A stretch of 64,000 nt of DNA from Kribbella caucasensis (GTDB taxonomy: Bacteria > Actinomycetota > Actinomycetes > Propionibacteriales > Kribbellaceae): contig NZ_SNWQ01000009.1 in NCBI RefSeq assembly GCF_004361855.1, forward strand, positions 1-64,000, in the 5' to 3' direction. The translations under genes and the position numbers were made by a program. The first letter of the stretch is position 1. Each line of letters starts with the position of its first letter. Below are positions 52,601-62,162 of this stretch, piece after piece. The notes below the pieces were generated by a model. That model had not been told where the DNA came from, made no database searches, and was given only the letters and a program-made list of their open reading frames with translations.

Positions 52601-55600
52601 TCGATTCGCAACCCGCGTCGTACTACCGGCTGAACGACGAGGACGGCCCGGCGCAAAGCCAGGTGACGCTCAATTTCGGCAAGGACAACGGCGCCTACCA
52701 GGGCGTGACGAGGAACGTCACCGGGGGGATCGCGGGCTCCAGTGACACCGCGACGACTTTCACCGGCGCCACCGCACCGTCGTACGTGTCGCTGCCGAAC
52801 GGCGCGATCCGGCGCGACCGCGGCCAGTCGATCGAGCTGTGGTTCAAGATCCTCGGCAAGGGGTTGGTCAACCCGCTGATCGGCTACCAAAACAAGGCGA
52901 TCGACCAGGCGTCGACCACCGGTATGCCGATCCTGTACGTCGGCTCGGACGGGCTGCTGCGCGGCCAGTTCTGGAACGGTGCCGCCGCGCCGATCTCCAC
53001 CGTGTCACCTGTTGACGAGGGCAACTGGCACCACGTCGTCCTCTCCTCGACCGGTTCGGCCCAGACCCTGTACCTCGACGGTGCGGTCGTCGGTACCAGC
53101 ACCGGCCGGAACGTCGACCACGCGAACATGGTGGTGAACCAGGTCGGTGCGGCCTACGCGGTCGCCCCGGGCGCCTGGCCCGGCTGGGGTACTGCGCTGC
53201 GTCAGTACCTGAAGGGCTCCATCGACGAGGTCGCCGTCTACTCGCGACCGTTGTCGGCGGCCGTGGTCGCCTCGCACTACCAGCTCGGCAAGAACCCGTC
53301 GGACCAGCTCACCTCCGTCACCCAGCCGAGCGGCAAGGTGATCTCCTCGGCGGCCTACGACACGAGCACCGAACGGGTGAAGGAGTTCACCGACGACGAC
53401 GGCGGCCTGTGGAAGATCAGCGCGCCCGAGCTCACCGGCGGTGCGAGTGATCTGCGCCGGACCGTCGAGGTCCGCGACCCGGCCGACCGCCGTTACTTCT
53501 ACGAGTACGACGGGATCGGCGGCTGGCTGCTGCGGTCCGGCGTACCCAATGGACTGGGGACCCGGGAAGAAGACCTGCCCCCGGCGCCGACCCCGACGCC
53601 TTCGCCGACGACCTGCAGTACGCCGGACCCGGGGGACCCCGAGTTCTGCATCGTCACGCCCGGATCCGGGTCGCAGGACCCGATCTTCGACTGGCACGCG
53701 CTGGACGGGATCGCCGTCCGCAGCTTCGAGTACGACAAGGCCGGTCAGCTGCTCAAGACGACCAACGAGGTCGGTGAGACCGTCACCCTCGGGTACGACG
53801 CCAAGGGCAACAACACCTCGCAGACGACGTGCCGCAGCGGCAGTACCGACTGCCGCACCAGCTACGAGACCTTCCCGACCACCGGCCTCACCGATCCGCT
53901 CGATCCCCGTTGGGGCCTGCCGACCGAGTCCCGTGATGGTCGTGCGAGCGGCCCGACCGACAACACCTTCAAGACGACGTACACGTACGTACCGCAGGGC
54001 GAGTTGTCGACTCAGACCAGCACTGACGCCGGGACGATCGAGAACACCTACACCAACGGGTCCGAGGTCGGGCCGACCGGCGTCATGCCGTCGGGGCTCG
54101 TCCGTACCACCAAGGACGCGCGCGGCGCCGTCACGACGTACTCGTACCACTCGACCGGTCAGCTCGCGAAGATCACCACCCCGACCGGGCTGTCGACCTC
54201 GTTCACGTACGACGCCGTCGGCCGGAAGATCAGTCAGACCCAGGTCTCCGACTCACAGCCCGCCGGGGTCACCACCACCTTCACCTACGACACCGCGTCC
54301 CGGCTCAGCACCACCACCGGCCCGGTGACGACCGACAAGGTGACCGGGGCCAAGCACCAGCAGAAGGTGACGCTGACCTACGACGACGACGGCAACCTGG
54401 TGACCCAGGAGACCGTCGATCTCCAGGCCGGTGGCGAGCCGCGCCGTACGACGTACTCGTTCGACGACCGCAACCGGCTCGAACGGCAGACCGATGCAGC
54501 CGGCAACGAGGTCAGCTACGAATACGATGCCTTCGGCAACCGGACGGCGATGACCGATGCGGGAGGCAACCGGTACGAGTACGCCTACACCGCGCGGAAC
54601 ATGATCGCCGAAGTGCGGTTGCGGGATCCGGACGGCACCGGCGACTCGGCGTACAAGGTGATGCGGTCGTTCGGCTACGACCAGACCGGTCGCGTGGTCC
54701 GCGAGACCGACACGATGGGCCGGACGGTCCAGTACCTGTACTACGGCGACGGCCTGCTGAAGTCGAAGATCCTCAAGGAATTCCACAATCCCGACGGCAG
54801 CAAGCGCGACTTCGTGCTCGAGACCAACACGTACGACGGCGCCGGCAACCTGCTCACCCAGGTCACGGACAACGGCAAGAACACGATCAGCTACACCCGC
54901 GACGGTGCCGGCCGGGTCAAGACGAGCACGGTCGACCCGGGCGGGCTGAACCGGACGACCGCGATGACGTACGACCTGGGTGGCAAGGTGCTGTCCACGG
55001 TCGAGACCGGCGAGTACTCCAACACGCACTGGCTGGTCAGCGGTCAGCAACGGAAGACCACCTTCGGCTACGACACGGCCGGTCGGCAGACCTCGCAGAC
55101 CCAGTGGCTCGACGCCACTCGCGGTCTCACCACCAGTTGGACCTACGACCAGCGCAGTCTGCAGACCAGCGCGACCTCTCCGCGCGGCAACGAGAGCGGA
55201 GCGGTGAAGGCCGACTTCACCAGCACCTACGGGTACGACGAACTGGGCCGCCAGGACGTCGTCACGCAGCCGAAGGTCCAGGTGGAGGAGGACGGCCAAC
55301 CGGCCGTTGCGGCGTCACCTGTCGTCCAGGTCGGGTACGACGCGTACGGTATGGCCGTCTCCACGAAGGATGCCCTGGGCAACGTCGGGCGCACGACGTT
55401 CGACAAGCTCGGCCTGCCGATCGAGACCACCGGGCCGACGTACACCCCGCCGGGCGGCACCGCGATCACCCCGAACGTCAGGTCCGAGTACGACGCCAAC
55501 GGCAACATCCTGAAGATCACCGATGCCCGTGGCAACGAGACGAAATTCGGGTACGACCGGCAGAACCGGCTGGTCCGGAAGGATCAGCCGGTCGGCACCA

Positions 55601-58600
55601 ACGCCGATCGCGCGGTCTGGTCGTACGAGTACACCGGCAACGGTGACCTGAAGACCGTCATCGATCCGCTCGGCGGCCGGAGTGAGTCGACGTACGACGA
55701 TCTCGACCGGGTGATCACCACGACCCAGGTCGAGCGGAAACCGGTGACGGACAACTTCGTCACCCGGTTCAGCTACGACGACGCGGATCGCCTGGTCTCC
55801 ACGGTGTCGCCGACGGGCGCGACCAGCACCACGACGTACGACACGCTCGGTCAGCCGACCAAGGTGACCGACCCGGCGAGCGTCGTGACCCAGTTCGGCT
55901 ACGACTTCCTCGGCCGCCAGGTCGAGCAGGTCGACGGACTCGGCCGGATGACCACGGCCGGTTACGACCTGGCCGACCGGCTGCTCGAGTCCACCGACCT
56001 GGACGCGGCGCAGACCCAGCTGCGCAAGACGGTCTACACCTTCGATGCCGACGGCAACGTCCTGACCGCGAAGCCGCCAGTCGGCGGGCCCACCACCTAC
56101 ACGTACGACGCGTTGTCGCGACTGGTCGGCCAGCAGGAGAAGGTGTCCGCGACGCAGTCCATCACGACCAGTCTCGGCTACGACGCGGCCGGCAACCAGA
56201 CCCGGTACACCGACGGTCGCGGCAATTCGACGTACACGACGGTGAACAGCCTCGGCCTGACCGAGTCCGTGATCGAGCCGTCCACGGTGGCCCACCCGGC
56301 CGCCGCCGACCGGACCTGGACCACGTCGTACGACGCCGTCGGCAACGCGGTCCGGCTGGCCGAACCAGGCGGCGTCACCCGGGTTCGCACCTTCGACGCC
56401 GCCGGACGCCTGACCGACGAGGCCGGCTCCGGGACCGGCGTACAAGCTGCTGCCCGGAAGATCGGGTACGACGCGCTCGGGCGGGTCACCTCGATCAACA
56501 GCGTCGGCGCGGACAACACCTACACCTACAACGACCGCGGTCAGGTGCTGACCTCGACCGGACCGTCCGGGTCAGCGAGCTTCTCGTTCAACGCGGACGG
56601 CGCACTCGTCCAGCGCGCCGACGCGTCCGGCACCGCCGACTTCGGGTACACGCAGGGACGGCTGACCTCGATCACCGACTCGGTGACCCGGACCGCGCAG
56701 ACCGTCGGCTACGACAACGCGGGCGCGCCGAAGACGATCGGCTACGGACTCGGCCGGACCCGCACCTTCGAGTACGACGATCTCGGCCGGCTCAAGTCCG
56801 ACGGGCTGAAGAACAGCGCGGGAACCACGGTCAGCTCGGTGACGTACTCGTTCGACCTGGACGACCGGCTGGCCGGCAAGACGACCACTGGAGTACAGGG
56901 CGCCGGTGCGAACACGTACACGTACGACGACGCGGGACGGCTCAAGACCTGGACCGGCGCCGGCAAGACCACGTCGTACGGCTGGGATGACGCCGGCAAC
57001 CGCACCCAGGTCGACGGCACCACCGCGCGGTACGACGAACGCAACCGCCTCGTCACCGACGGCTCCGCGGACTACAGCTACTCCGCCCGCGGCACCCTGA
57101 CCTCGAAGACGACCGGCTCCACCACGGAGTCGACCAAGTTCGACGCCTTCGACCGGGCGATCGAGCAAGGCGGCCGCGCCTACCAGTACGACGGCGCGGA
57201 TCGCCCAGTCACCGGCGGCGGCACGACCATGCAGTATGCCGGGTTCAGTGACGAGGTGGTTGCCGACGGCACCCAGCTCTACGGTCATGGGGTTTCGGAC
57301 AACGTCATCTCGCTGGCCCAGGGGCAGACTGAGCGCCTGCTGTTGTCCGACGGCCGGACCGACATCACCGGCGGCTTCGACCCGACCGACGCCGCCCTCA
57401 CCGGCCTGCCGGACTCGCGCACGTACGACCCGTTCGGCAAGGAGCTGTCGACCGGGGGCCTCAAGTACGGCGTCGGCTACCAGAGCGATTGGAGCGACCC
57501 GGCCACCGGCAACGTCAACATGGGTGCCCGCTGGTACGACCCGGACTCCGGCACCTTCACTTCCCGGGACACCATCAGCTACTCCGGTGGTTCCTCCACC
57601 ACCGCCAACAAGTACCTCTACGGCAACGCCAACCCCCTCACCAACTACGACCCCACCGGCAACTACGCCGTCGACCCCTACGGGCAGGTCAAGCAGGTTT
57701 GCAAGGACGTCCCGAACAAGAACGACGGCCGTGGCCACAAGCGGAGCGGCGACGGATTCAACGCGACCCACGCCAGCTACTCGACCAGCTCCGGTGGCGG
57801 CACACACGTCAAGTGCACCTGGACCGGCGGCACCATCGGCAAGGACGACTGCGAGTACGGCCCTTGTCCAATCGATCCGCCAAAGGTTCCGCCCTGCCCC
57901 AAGAAGCCCTGCCCGAAGCCGGTGGACCCGCCGGACGACCGTGATGACCCCACGCCCACGCCCACGCAGCACCCCAGGCCCAAGCCCAAGCCGGTCGACC
58001 CGGCCATCAAGGCGCGGAACCAACTCGAGAACAACGTCAAGAACAACCCACGGCCGAACGCGGCCGGCGTCGCCGTACCGCTGATCAGCCAGGGCAACCC
58101 GACCGGCGGCGGCACGTCGCAGAACATGATCAACGACACCCGCGGGCAGATCGACCAGATCTACCAGCAGGCAGTCCAGTCCGTCGGCCCGGTGGTGCAG
58201 AACGCGCCCCCGCCGTTCAACCCGTTCCCGGACCCGTTCCAGAAGAGCAACTATGGCGGCCCGAAGAAGCACACCGGGTTCTTCGAGGGTCTCAAAGCGG
58301 GCTGGGAGGACAACAAGAAGCTCTTCGGCGGCGCCGCCAAATTCCTCTGGGAGAACAAGAGCGAGATCGGCCACGCCGCCCTCGACGTCGTCGGCCTGAT
58401 CCCCGTCGTCGGCGAGGTGGCCGACCTCGCCAACGCAGGCTGGTACGCCGCCGAGGGCGACTACGTCAACGCCGCACTCAGCGCCGCCTCCGCAATCCCA
58501 GTAGCCGGCTACGCCGCCACGGCGGCGAAGGGCGCCAGATACGTCAACAAGGGCATCAAGGCCGGCAAGGACGCAAGAACCCTAGGAAAGACCGCCGAAC

Positions 58601-59355
58601 GCGCCGGCCTGCCGTCCTGCAAGTGCTTCCCCGCCGGTACGACAGTTGACACGGCCGCCGGCGCCAAACCGATCGAACAGATCAAGGTAGGCGACCGCGT
58701 CTGGGCCCGCGACCAGATCACCGGCAAGTCCCGCCTGCAGAAGGTCACCAGCCTCTTCCGCAAGCAGACCAACGAACTGCTGACCATCAAGCTCGCCGGC
58801 GGGGGAGAGGTCCCGGTCACCAGCGAGCACCCCTTCTACACCCCCGACCGCGGCTGGCTGGAATCCGGCGACCTCAAACCAGGCGACAAACTCCTCCAAC
58901 GCGACGGCAAGACCGCAGTGGTCGCCGCGATCACTCACAGCCCAATAACCACCACGGTCTACAACTTCTCAGTAGAAAACGACCACAACTACTACGTCGG
59001 CCCCTCCAGTCTCCTCGTCCACAACTGCCCTCCGCCGCCGATCACTGTGGATAGGCATGGCAACTTGACAAATGGCAAGTTCACCTTGAGCGAGCAGATG
59101 GTTAAACACACGGGTGGCGTCCCTGGTAAGAGCATCTTCTTGTTCCACGTCAACTCGGGCAAGGCTGTTCTCGACGCGGCGGCATACGCTGATGCGTACA
59201 AGCTCTGGAACAAGGCGGGAACGAAGGCCAAGGTCTACGTGGAGAATGGTCCGGTCGGGGTCCTCGGTAGGACCGGAGAGTTGACAGACTGGATCAACGT
59301 GTACCGCGACCCCAAATCCAACTTTGTGCATGGCAGCCCGGGAAGTCCACGGTGA
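49642..59355 (+). CDS. RHS-repeat polymorphic toxin with LamG-like and Hint domains
   Basis: A 3237-residue secreted protein. In order: signal peptide (WLSKGLAFALVAAVPLTAAD), a DNRLRE-like wall-protein segment (about 350-530), DUF6531 start of the shell (NHLTSAVDVSVPVAGPELDV, ~785), a LamG-like insert (about 983-1216, GSIDEVAVYSRPLSAAVVAS), dozens of YD repeats, the RHS core end (ARWYDPDSGTFTSRDT ... PLTNYDPTGNYA, ~2625-2680), a Pro-rich linker, a small hydrophobic segment (IPVVGEVADLANAGWYA) and a Hint domain from C2993 (CFPAGTTVDTAAG) to HNC3129. The last 108 residues are the toxin tip, of no family I recognise. Hint domains release such tips by self-cleavage before Cys. Confidence 0.88.
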   Translation: MAGSLSRARKRAIFLRWLSKGLAFALVAAVPLTAADYGTAAADLTAAGKPPDHRAQPAPEQREGSADGQPQVIGENVNKTVPTSLKGRYPDLNLGTSVPKATNATRPLSEPAKPVTGFDSRTSRELPAKRDRYKTTYANADGTETTVVSTTPSNYRLANGSWAPVRTTLSRQDLVSGDGWRSTGDSVTSSLSTQVTPDRPVAELTLAGGEKVGWGVLNGTSVSGKTKGANTVEYSGFAPGADLELTVEPGGIKETVVLRSKASARSYVFPLHLQGLKAELRGQDIALIDAQGNEKASIPAGFMVDGKSATSSGVNYSLIDSPTGQALRVELDNRWLDDPARAYPVRVDPTVKEVKFTEALTVRDSGSYLGTSDFMVGRRAGNRSAAYLRFVMPTELRYHTVYGAQLQVNSYSAPSCTPRPVTVYPVTASWTASTSLTYPGPTVGAALTSKSFAQGFIASGSTTTKCKPVPTSFNLGAAGAALVQRWVDDAAANKGLSLRAPVTDDSSWKEFAGVGTENPPKLFITHTPYNAKYTITGAPNPPVLQNQDGKVKITVKNLSAEAWAPSQYYLKTVVTDMSNRQLYQYRGANLPTTLPRGASVTLDALVKAMSAGTGSKQYRVYFTMVRVGGPDFSMEQVKPASIAIEVRNLPPVVDQLSPDNGYRTQTLTPQLWGRAFDIDAPTSGITYSFEVCEKTSAGTYVGCFSSAYQSASNWDIPAAKLSWNKEYAWRLSAKDTNGAVTVSPPAPQRMALLTEVPQPAITARLANAPYGSGDRPFDPNLGNHLTSAVDVSVPVAGPELDVVRTYNSLDPRRTGVFGAGWSSKYDLKLVVEPEGSVLATYPDGQQVRFGKNPDGTYVGPSGRQAQLTFDSSVSNWLLKDGNANTYTFSLSGKLNQIKGRWGKPMLFEYGGDGKLTKVTSQQGNNRALTFTWNGTHIASVSTAAVDGAPLKVTYNYTGDLLTSVCAPDGKCTTYGSAQGSHYRSAVIDSQPASYYRLNDEDGPAQSQVTLNFGKDNGAYQGVTRNVTGGIAGSSDTATTFTGATAPSYVSLPNGAIRRDRGQSIELWFKILGKGLVNPLIGYQNKAIDQASTTGMPILYVGSDGLLRGQFWNGAAAPISTVSPVDEGNWHHVVLSSTGSAQTLYLDGAVVGTSTGRNVDHANMVVNQVGAAYAVAPGAWPGWGTALRQYLKGSIDEVAVYSRPLSAAVVASHYQLGKNPSDQLTSVTQPSGKVISSAAYDTSTERVKEFTDDDGGLWKISAPELTGGASDLRRTVEVRDPADRRYFYEYDGIGGWLLRSGVPNGLGTREEDLPPAPTPTPSPTTCSTPDPGDPEFCIVTPGSGSQDPIFDWHALDGIAVRSFEYDKAGQLLKTTNEVGETVTLGYDAKGNNTSQTTCRSGSTDCRTSYETFPTTGLTDPLDPRWGLPTESRDGRASGPTDNTFKTTYTYVPQGELSTQTSTDAGTIENTYTNGSEVGPTGVMPSGLVRTTKDARGAVTTYSYHSTGQLAKITTPTGLSTSFTYDAVGRKISQTQVSDSQPAGVTTTFTYDTASRLSTTTGPVTTDKVTGAKHQQKVTLTYDDDGNLVTQETVDLQAGGEPRRTTYSFDDRNRLERQTDAAGNEVSYEYDAFGNRTAMTDAGGNRYEYAYTARNMIAEVRLRDPDGTGDSAYKVMRSFGYDQTGRVVRETDTMGRTVQYLYYGDGLLKSKILKEFHNPDGSKRDFVLETNTYDGAGNLLTQVTDNGKNTISYTRDGAGRVKTSTVDPGGLNRTTAMTYDLGGKVLSTVETGEYSNTHWLVSGQQRKTTFGYDTAGRQTSQTQWLDATRGLTTSWTYDQRSLQTSATSPRGNESGAVKADFTSTYGYDELGRQDVVTQPKVQVEEDGQPAVAASPVVQVGYDAYGMAVSTKDALGNVGRTTFDKLGLPIETTGPTYTPPGGTAITPNVRSEYDANGNILKITDARGNETKFGYDRQNRLVRKDQPVGTNADRAVWSYEYTGNGDLKTVIDPLGGRSESTYDDLDRVITTTQVERKPVTDNFVTRFSYDDADRLVSTVSPTGATSTTTYDTLGQPTKVTDPASVVTQFGYDFLGRQVEQVDGLGRMTTAGYDLADRLLESTDLDAAQTQLRKTVYTFDADGNVLTAKPPVGGPTTYTYDALSRLVGQQEKVSATQSITTSLGYDAAGNQTRYTDGRGNSTYTTVNSLGLTESVIEPSTVAHPAAADRTWTTSYDAVGNAVRLAEPGGVTRVRTFDAAGRLTDEAGSGTGVQAAARKIGYDALGRVTSINSVGADNTYTYNDRGQVLTSTGPSGSASFSFNADGALVQRADASGTADFGYTQGRLTSITDSVTRTAQTVGYDNAGAPKTIGYGLGRTRTFEYDDLGRLKSDGLKNSAGTTVSSVTYSFDLDDRLAGKTTTGVQGAGANTYTYDDAGRLKTWTGAGKTTSYGWDDAGNRTQVDGTTARYDERNRLVTDGSADYSYSARGTLTSKTTGSTTESTKFDAFDRAIEQGGRAYQYDGADRPVTGGGTTMQYAGFSDEVVADGTQLYGHGVSDNVISLAQGQTERLLLSDGRTDITGGFDPTDAALTGLPDSRTYDPFGKELSTGGLKYGVGYQSDWSDPATGNVNMGARWYDPDSGTFTSRDTISYSGGSSTTANKYLYGNANPLTNYDPTGNYAVDPYGQVKQVCKDVPNKNDGRGHKRSGDGFNATHASYSTSSGGGTHVKCTWTGGTIGKDDCEYGPCPIDPPKVPPCPKKPCPKPVDPPDDRDDPTPTPTQHPRPKPKPVDPAIKARNQLENNVKNNPRPNAAGVAVPLISQGNPTGGGTSQNMINDTRGQIDQIYQQAVQSVGPVVQNAPPPFNPFPDPFQKSNYGGPKKHTGFFEGLKAGWEDNKKLFGGAAKFLWENKSEIGHAALDVVGLIPVVGEVADLANAGWYAAEGDYVNAALSAASAIPVAGYAATAAKGARYVNKGIKAGKDARTLGKTAERAGLPSCKCFPAGTTVDTAAGAKPIEQIKVGDRVWARDQITGKSRLQKVTSLFRKQTNELLTIKLAGGGEVPVTSEHPFYTPDRGWLESGDLKPGDKLLQRDGKTAVVAAITHSPITTTVYNFSVENDHNYYVGPSSLLVHNCPPPPITVDRHGNLTNGKFTLSEQMVKHTGGVPGKSIFLFHVNSGKAVLDAAAYADAYKLWNKAGTKAKVYVENGPVGVLGRTGELTDWINVYRDPKSNFVHGSPGSPR

Positions 59356-59762
59356 TGATCGATCTGACGCAGGCGCTCACCGATCTCGTTCTCAGTGGCG
59401 CCGTGGAGAGTTGGTCTGAAGCTCAGGTGGCGGATCGGCTGACCGACTTCACCGCTGCATTGGGAGGGCAAATCGACTGGGACGATGCAGCGGGCGAAAA
59501 GTGGGCACAGATAGAAGGTCACGATGCGCCTCTGGTGTACCTGTCGGTGCATGCTCCGCTCCTCGTACTGAATGAGGAGTTGGTATCCGACTCCTTCAGT
59601 CCTGAGGGGTTGACGATCGTACGTGTGCCGTCGATGCACGCGTCCGTCTTGACCTGCGATCGCGAGGTGCTGCGTCAGTTCTTCGGGGTCGAAGACTTTA
59701 CATCCGAGTTCGACGATTCGCGCTTCTCGTTCTCTGATCTCTACTACCAGACCGTCACCTGA
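59355..59762 (+). CDS. Probable immunity protein for the RHS toxin
   Basis: A 135-residue acidic protein (ATG 59355; GTG 59352 is possible) whose start overlaps the toxin stop. It has no signal peptide, has an aromatic/acidic C-terminus (FTSEFDDSRFSFSDLYYQ) and resembles no family I can name. Position directly after the toxin tip, small size and acidity are the usual properties of cognate immunity proteins. Confidence 0.72.
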   Translation: MIDLTQALTDLVLSGAVESWSEAQVADRLTDFTAALGGQIDWDDAAGEKWAQIEGHDAPLVYLSVHAPLLVLNEELVSDSFSPEGLTIVRVPSMHASVLTCDREVLRQFFGVEDFTSEFDDSRFSFSDLYYQTVT

Positions 59763-59767
59763 CCGCG

Positions 59768-59801
59768 CCTGGTGCCGTCCCGGGGTGGGGGCGGCACCAG
59801 G
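59768..59801. terminator. Bidirectional stem-loop terminator after the immunity gene
   Basis: CCTGGTGCCG and CGGCACCAGG pair perfectly around a G-rich 14-nt loop in the 47-bp gap between convergent genes. Confidence 0.8.
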
Positions 59802-59809
59802 TCAGTGGG

Positions 59810-60625
59810 TTAGGGCTTGCCGCGGAGTTGGATGGTGTGTTCTTCGAAGTCGGTGCCGCATTCGAAGGGGCCGCAGGCGATGGCGAAGGTGACTGTTGCC
59901 GCCTTGCCGCCGGAGAACTTGCCGGTCTCCGAGAAGATGTCGACACTCCACGGCCGCGTGGTGCCGTCGCAGAGGATGTCGGCGAGGCCGAAGCCCTGGA
60001 GCGTGAACCGGCCGATCTGTTGGGTCAGCGAGGCCTCCACGAAGGTGAAGTCCGGCTCGCCCGTGCAGGTCGCGGTCCCGGTCAGCGTGACCGCACCCGT
60101 CTTGTTGTTGAAGGACGCGAACCCGTTGACGGTGATGTCCACAGTGGGTGGTGGCGGGATGACGTCGATGGTGAGGTTGAGCGTGCCACCGTTGCCGCCG
60201 CCGTCGAACTGGTCGTCGAAGACCAGGATCGTGTACGTCGTCCCCGCGTCGGCCGACCAGGCGACGGCGCCGGGTCCACAGGCCACCAGGGTCCAATTAC
60301 CCGGACTACCCGTCGCCACGATCGCGCCCGCCGAGTAGGTCGACGAGGACACATCGGCGGCCAGACCGCCAGTCGCGGTGGGCGTGATCTCGTACCAGAC
60401 GCTGGCATCGGTCGCGGGTGCTCCACACACCACGTTGAGCTCAGCGTCGTCGGTGTCGGTGGTCGCCTCGGTGGTGTCGAGGCTGTCGGTGAACGGGACG
60501 GCCCCGACCACCGTGCGGCCGCCGTACAGGTCGTTGCCTGGCGCAACCGCTTGAGCGGTCCCCGCCGAGGCGATCAGGGTGGTGAGCACTAGCGCGGCTA
60601 TGGCCGCGCGGCGAGCGTGTCTCAT
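59810..60625 (-). CDS. Secreted protein of unknown function
   Basis: 271 residues, ATG 60625 after AAGGAGC. Signal peptide RHARRAAIAALVLTTLIASA ends at AQA. The mature part starts VAPGNDLYGGRTVVGAVPFT, a pattern seen in secreted beta-sandwich domains with a WYEITPT strand and LVACGPGAV. It then has a Pro linker (IPPPPTVDITV) and a second beta-rich domain with four cysteines in pairs (ATCTGEP, ILCDGTT, IACGPFECG). No catalytic motif is seen. Confidence 0.72.
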   Translation of the reverse strand: MRHARRAAIAALVLTTLIASAGTAQAVAPGNDLYGGRTVVGAVPFTDSLDTTEATTDTDDAELNVVCGAPATDASVWYEITPTATGGLAADVSSSTYSAGAIVATGSPGNWTLVACGPGAVAWSADAGTTYTILVFDDQFDGGGNGGTLNLTIDVIPPPPTVDITVNGFASFNNKTGAVTLTGTATCTGEPDFTFVEASLTQQIGRFTLQGFGLADILCDGTTRPWSVDIFSETGKFSGGKAATVTFAIACGPFECGTDFEEHTIQLRGKP

Positions 60626-60841
60626 CTGCTGCTCCTTCTGGACATGCGCGCGGGCGCAGGCTGGCGCCCGCATCCGGATGATGTTCCAGACGGCCGTCCG
60701 CCCGGCGGGCCCCGATCCCTCCCCTGCCCGGAGCAGCGCCGGCTCGCTCAGTCCGGCGGGCCCTCCGTCCGCCGGTGCGCCGCTCACTGATGAAGACGCC
60801 AAAAGGCGGCCAGTAGTTGCAGGAGAGCGCCAGATTGCTAG

Positions 60842-61270
60842 CTATACAAGGGTTTGATTCGCCACCACCGCCGCTGTGATTTCTACTTCCAGGACTGCGC
60901 CGGGTAGGAAGAGGCGGCTGACTTCGACTGTGGTGCTGGCTGGTGGGGTCGCCAGGGAGGCGGGGAAGTGTTTGCGGCGTACGGCGCCGTAGGCGGGGAG
61001 GTCGTCGAGGTCGGTCATGAAAGTGCGGATGTGGAGGACGTCGGCGAAGGTTGCGCCGTGGGCGGCGAGTACGTCGCGGATGATGTCGAAGATGCGCTCC
61101 GCTTGGGCGTCGGCATCACCGGGTGCCACCACCTCGCCGGCGTCGTCGACCGCTACTTGTCCGGCGAGTACCAGGAGTGCGCCCCCGGCGACGTCGAGGC
61201 GGGCGACGTGGGCGAAGCGATCGCCGAACGGCGCGGCGACCGTCGGCGGGTTGTCCAGGGTCAGTTTCAT
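60842..61270 (-). CDS. RidA/YjgF-family protein
   Basis: A 142-residue RidA fold: LVLAGQVAVDDAGEVV, QAERIFDIIRDVLAAHGATF, the arginine in STTVEVSRLFLPGAVLEVEI. RidA-type enzymes deaminate reactive imines or enamines; subfamilies act in specific catabolic operons. Its ATG overlaps the stop of the dehydrogenase gene upstream (ATGA). Confidence 0.83.
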   Translation of the reverse strand: MKLTLDNPPTVAAPFGDRFAHVARLDVAGGALLVLAGQVAVDDAGEVVAPGDADAQAERIFDIIRDVLAAHGATFADVLHIRTFMTDLDDLPAYGAVRRKHFPASLATPPASTTVEVSRLFLPGAVLEVEITAAVVANQTLV

Positions 61271-62082
61271 CGATTCTCCAGGTTGATCAGGGATGCGAGG
61301 TCTGCCCGCTGATCAGTGGCGTCGTCGAGCAGCTGTACGGCGGCTGCCGCGATCGGCGCGGTTCGTACGTCGCTGAGCGCGAGTCGAAGGTCTTTGGCGG
61401 CAAGTGAGATCGCGAACTTCGCATCGGTGTTGCTCGCTCGGCGGATCGCACCGTTCAGCGGCCCGGCCGTGAGAGCGTCGAGCGCCAGCGACCGGTCGAT
61501 GCCGAAGGCGTCGGCGACGGCGAGGGAGTCGTGCAGGGCGCCGAGGGCGGTGATCATCGCGGTGTTGACCACGAGCTTGAGGGCCGTCCCGGTGCCGACG
61601 GGGCCGCAGTCGTGGACCGTGCCAAGGTCACGCAGCATAGGCCCTGCCTGCTCGATGACCTTGTCCCGGCCACCCGCGAAGATCGTCAGCTTGCCCGCGT
61701 CGACCGCGCCGACACTGCCACCGACGGGAGCGTCGAGAAACGAGATCGCCGTCGGCAGCCGCGCGGCGAGCGCGCGGGTCTCGTCGGGGCCGATCGTCGA
61801 CATCTGCACCAGGATCGCGCCCGACCTCGTCGCGTCCACCGCAGCGTCGGGTCCGAACAGGGCGGCTTCTACCGCTGTGGCGTCGGTCAGCATGGTGATG
61901 ATCAGGTCAGCGTCGAGTACAGCCTTCGCCGGCGTTTCGGCGATCACGGCACCCGATCCCGCCAGCGCGGCGGCCCGGCTCGGCGTACGGTTCCACACTG
62001 TTACCCGATGGCCGGCGACCAACAGTCTGCGCGCGATGGCAGCACCCATGTGCCCGGTCCCCAGGACCGCGAGGTTCGTCAT
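61267..62082 (-). CDS. 3-hydroxyisobutyrate-dehydrogenase-like NAD(P) enzyme (imine reductase relatives)
   Basis: A 271-residue beta-hydroxyacid dehydrogenase family protein: LAVLGTGHMGAAIARRL (Rossmann), VWNRTPSRA, the substrate motif FLDAPVGGSVGAVDAGKLTI and catalytic lysine in GTALKLVVNTAM. Members reduce semialdehydes or imines. Co-translated with RidA and divergent from a LysR regulator, which suggests one small inducible pathway, perhaps of an amine or amino acid. Confidence 0.82.
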   Translation of the reverse strand: MTNLAVLGTGHMGAAIARRLLVAGHRVTVWNRTPSRAAALAGSGAVIAETPAKAVLDADLIITMLTDATAVEAALFGPDAAVDATRSGAILVQMSTIGPDETRALAARLPTAISFLDAPVGGSVGAVDAGKLTIFAGGRDKVIEQAGPMLRDLGTVHDCGPVGTGTALKLVVNTAMITALGALHDSLAVADAFGIDRSLALDALTAGPLNGAIRRASNTDAKFAISLAAKDLRLALSDVRTAPIAAAAVQLLDDATDQRADLASLINLENR

Positions 62083-62162
62083 ACCTGCAACGGTAGGGAA
62101 GCCAACGGCATGCGACCAGCGAATGTCTGGCATGGCTGACATGCGTGAGTAGCATGGGCCAT

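Noticed and set aside
56572..58374. Minus-strand open frames opposite the RHS repeats
   Set aside because: Repetitive Arg/Val/Gly-rich antisense reads of YD repeats; no start signals.
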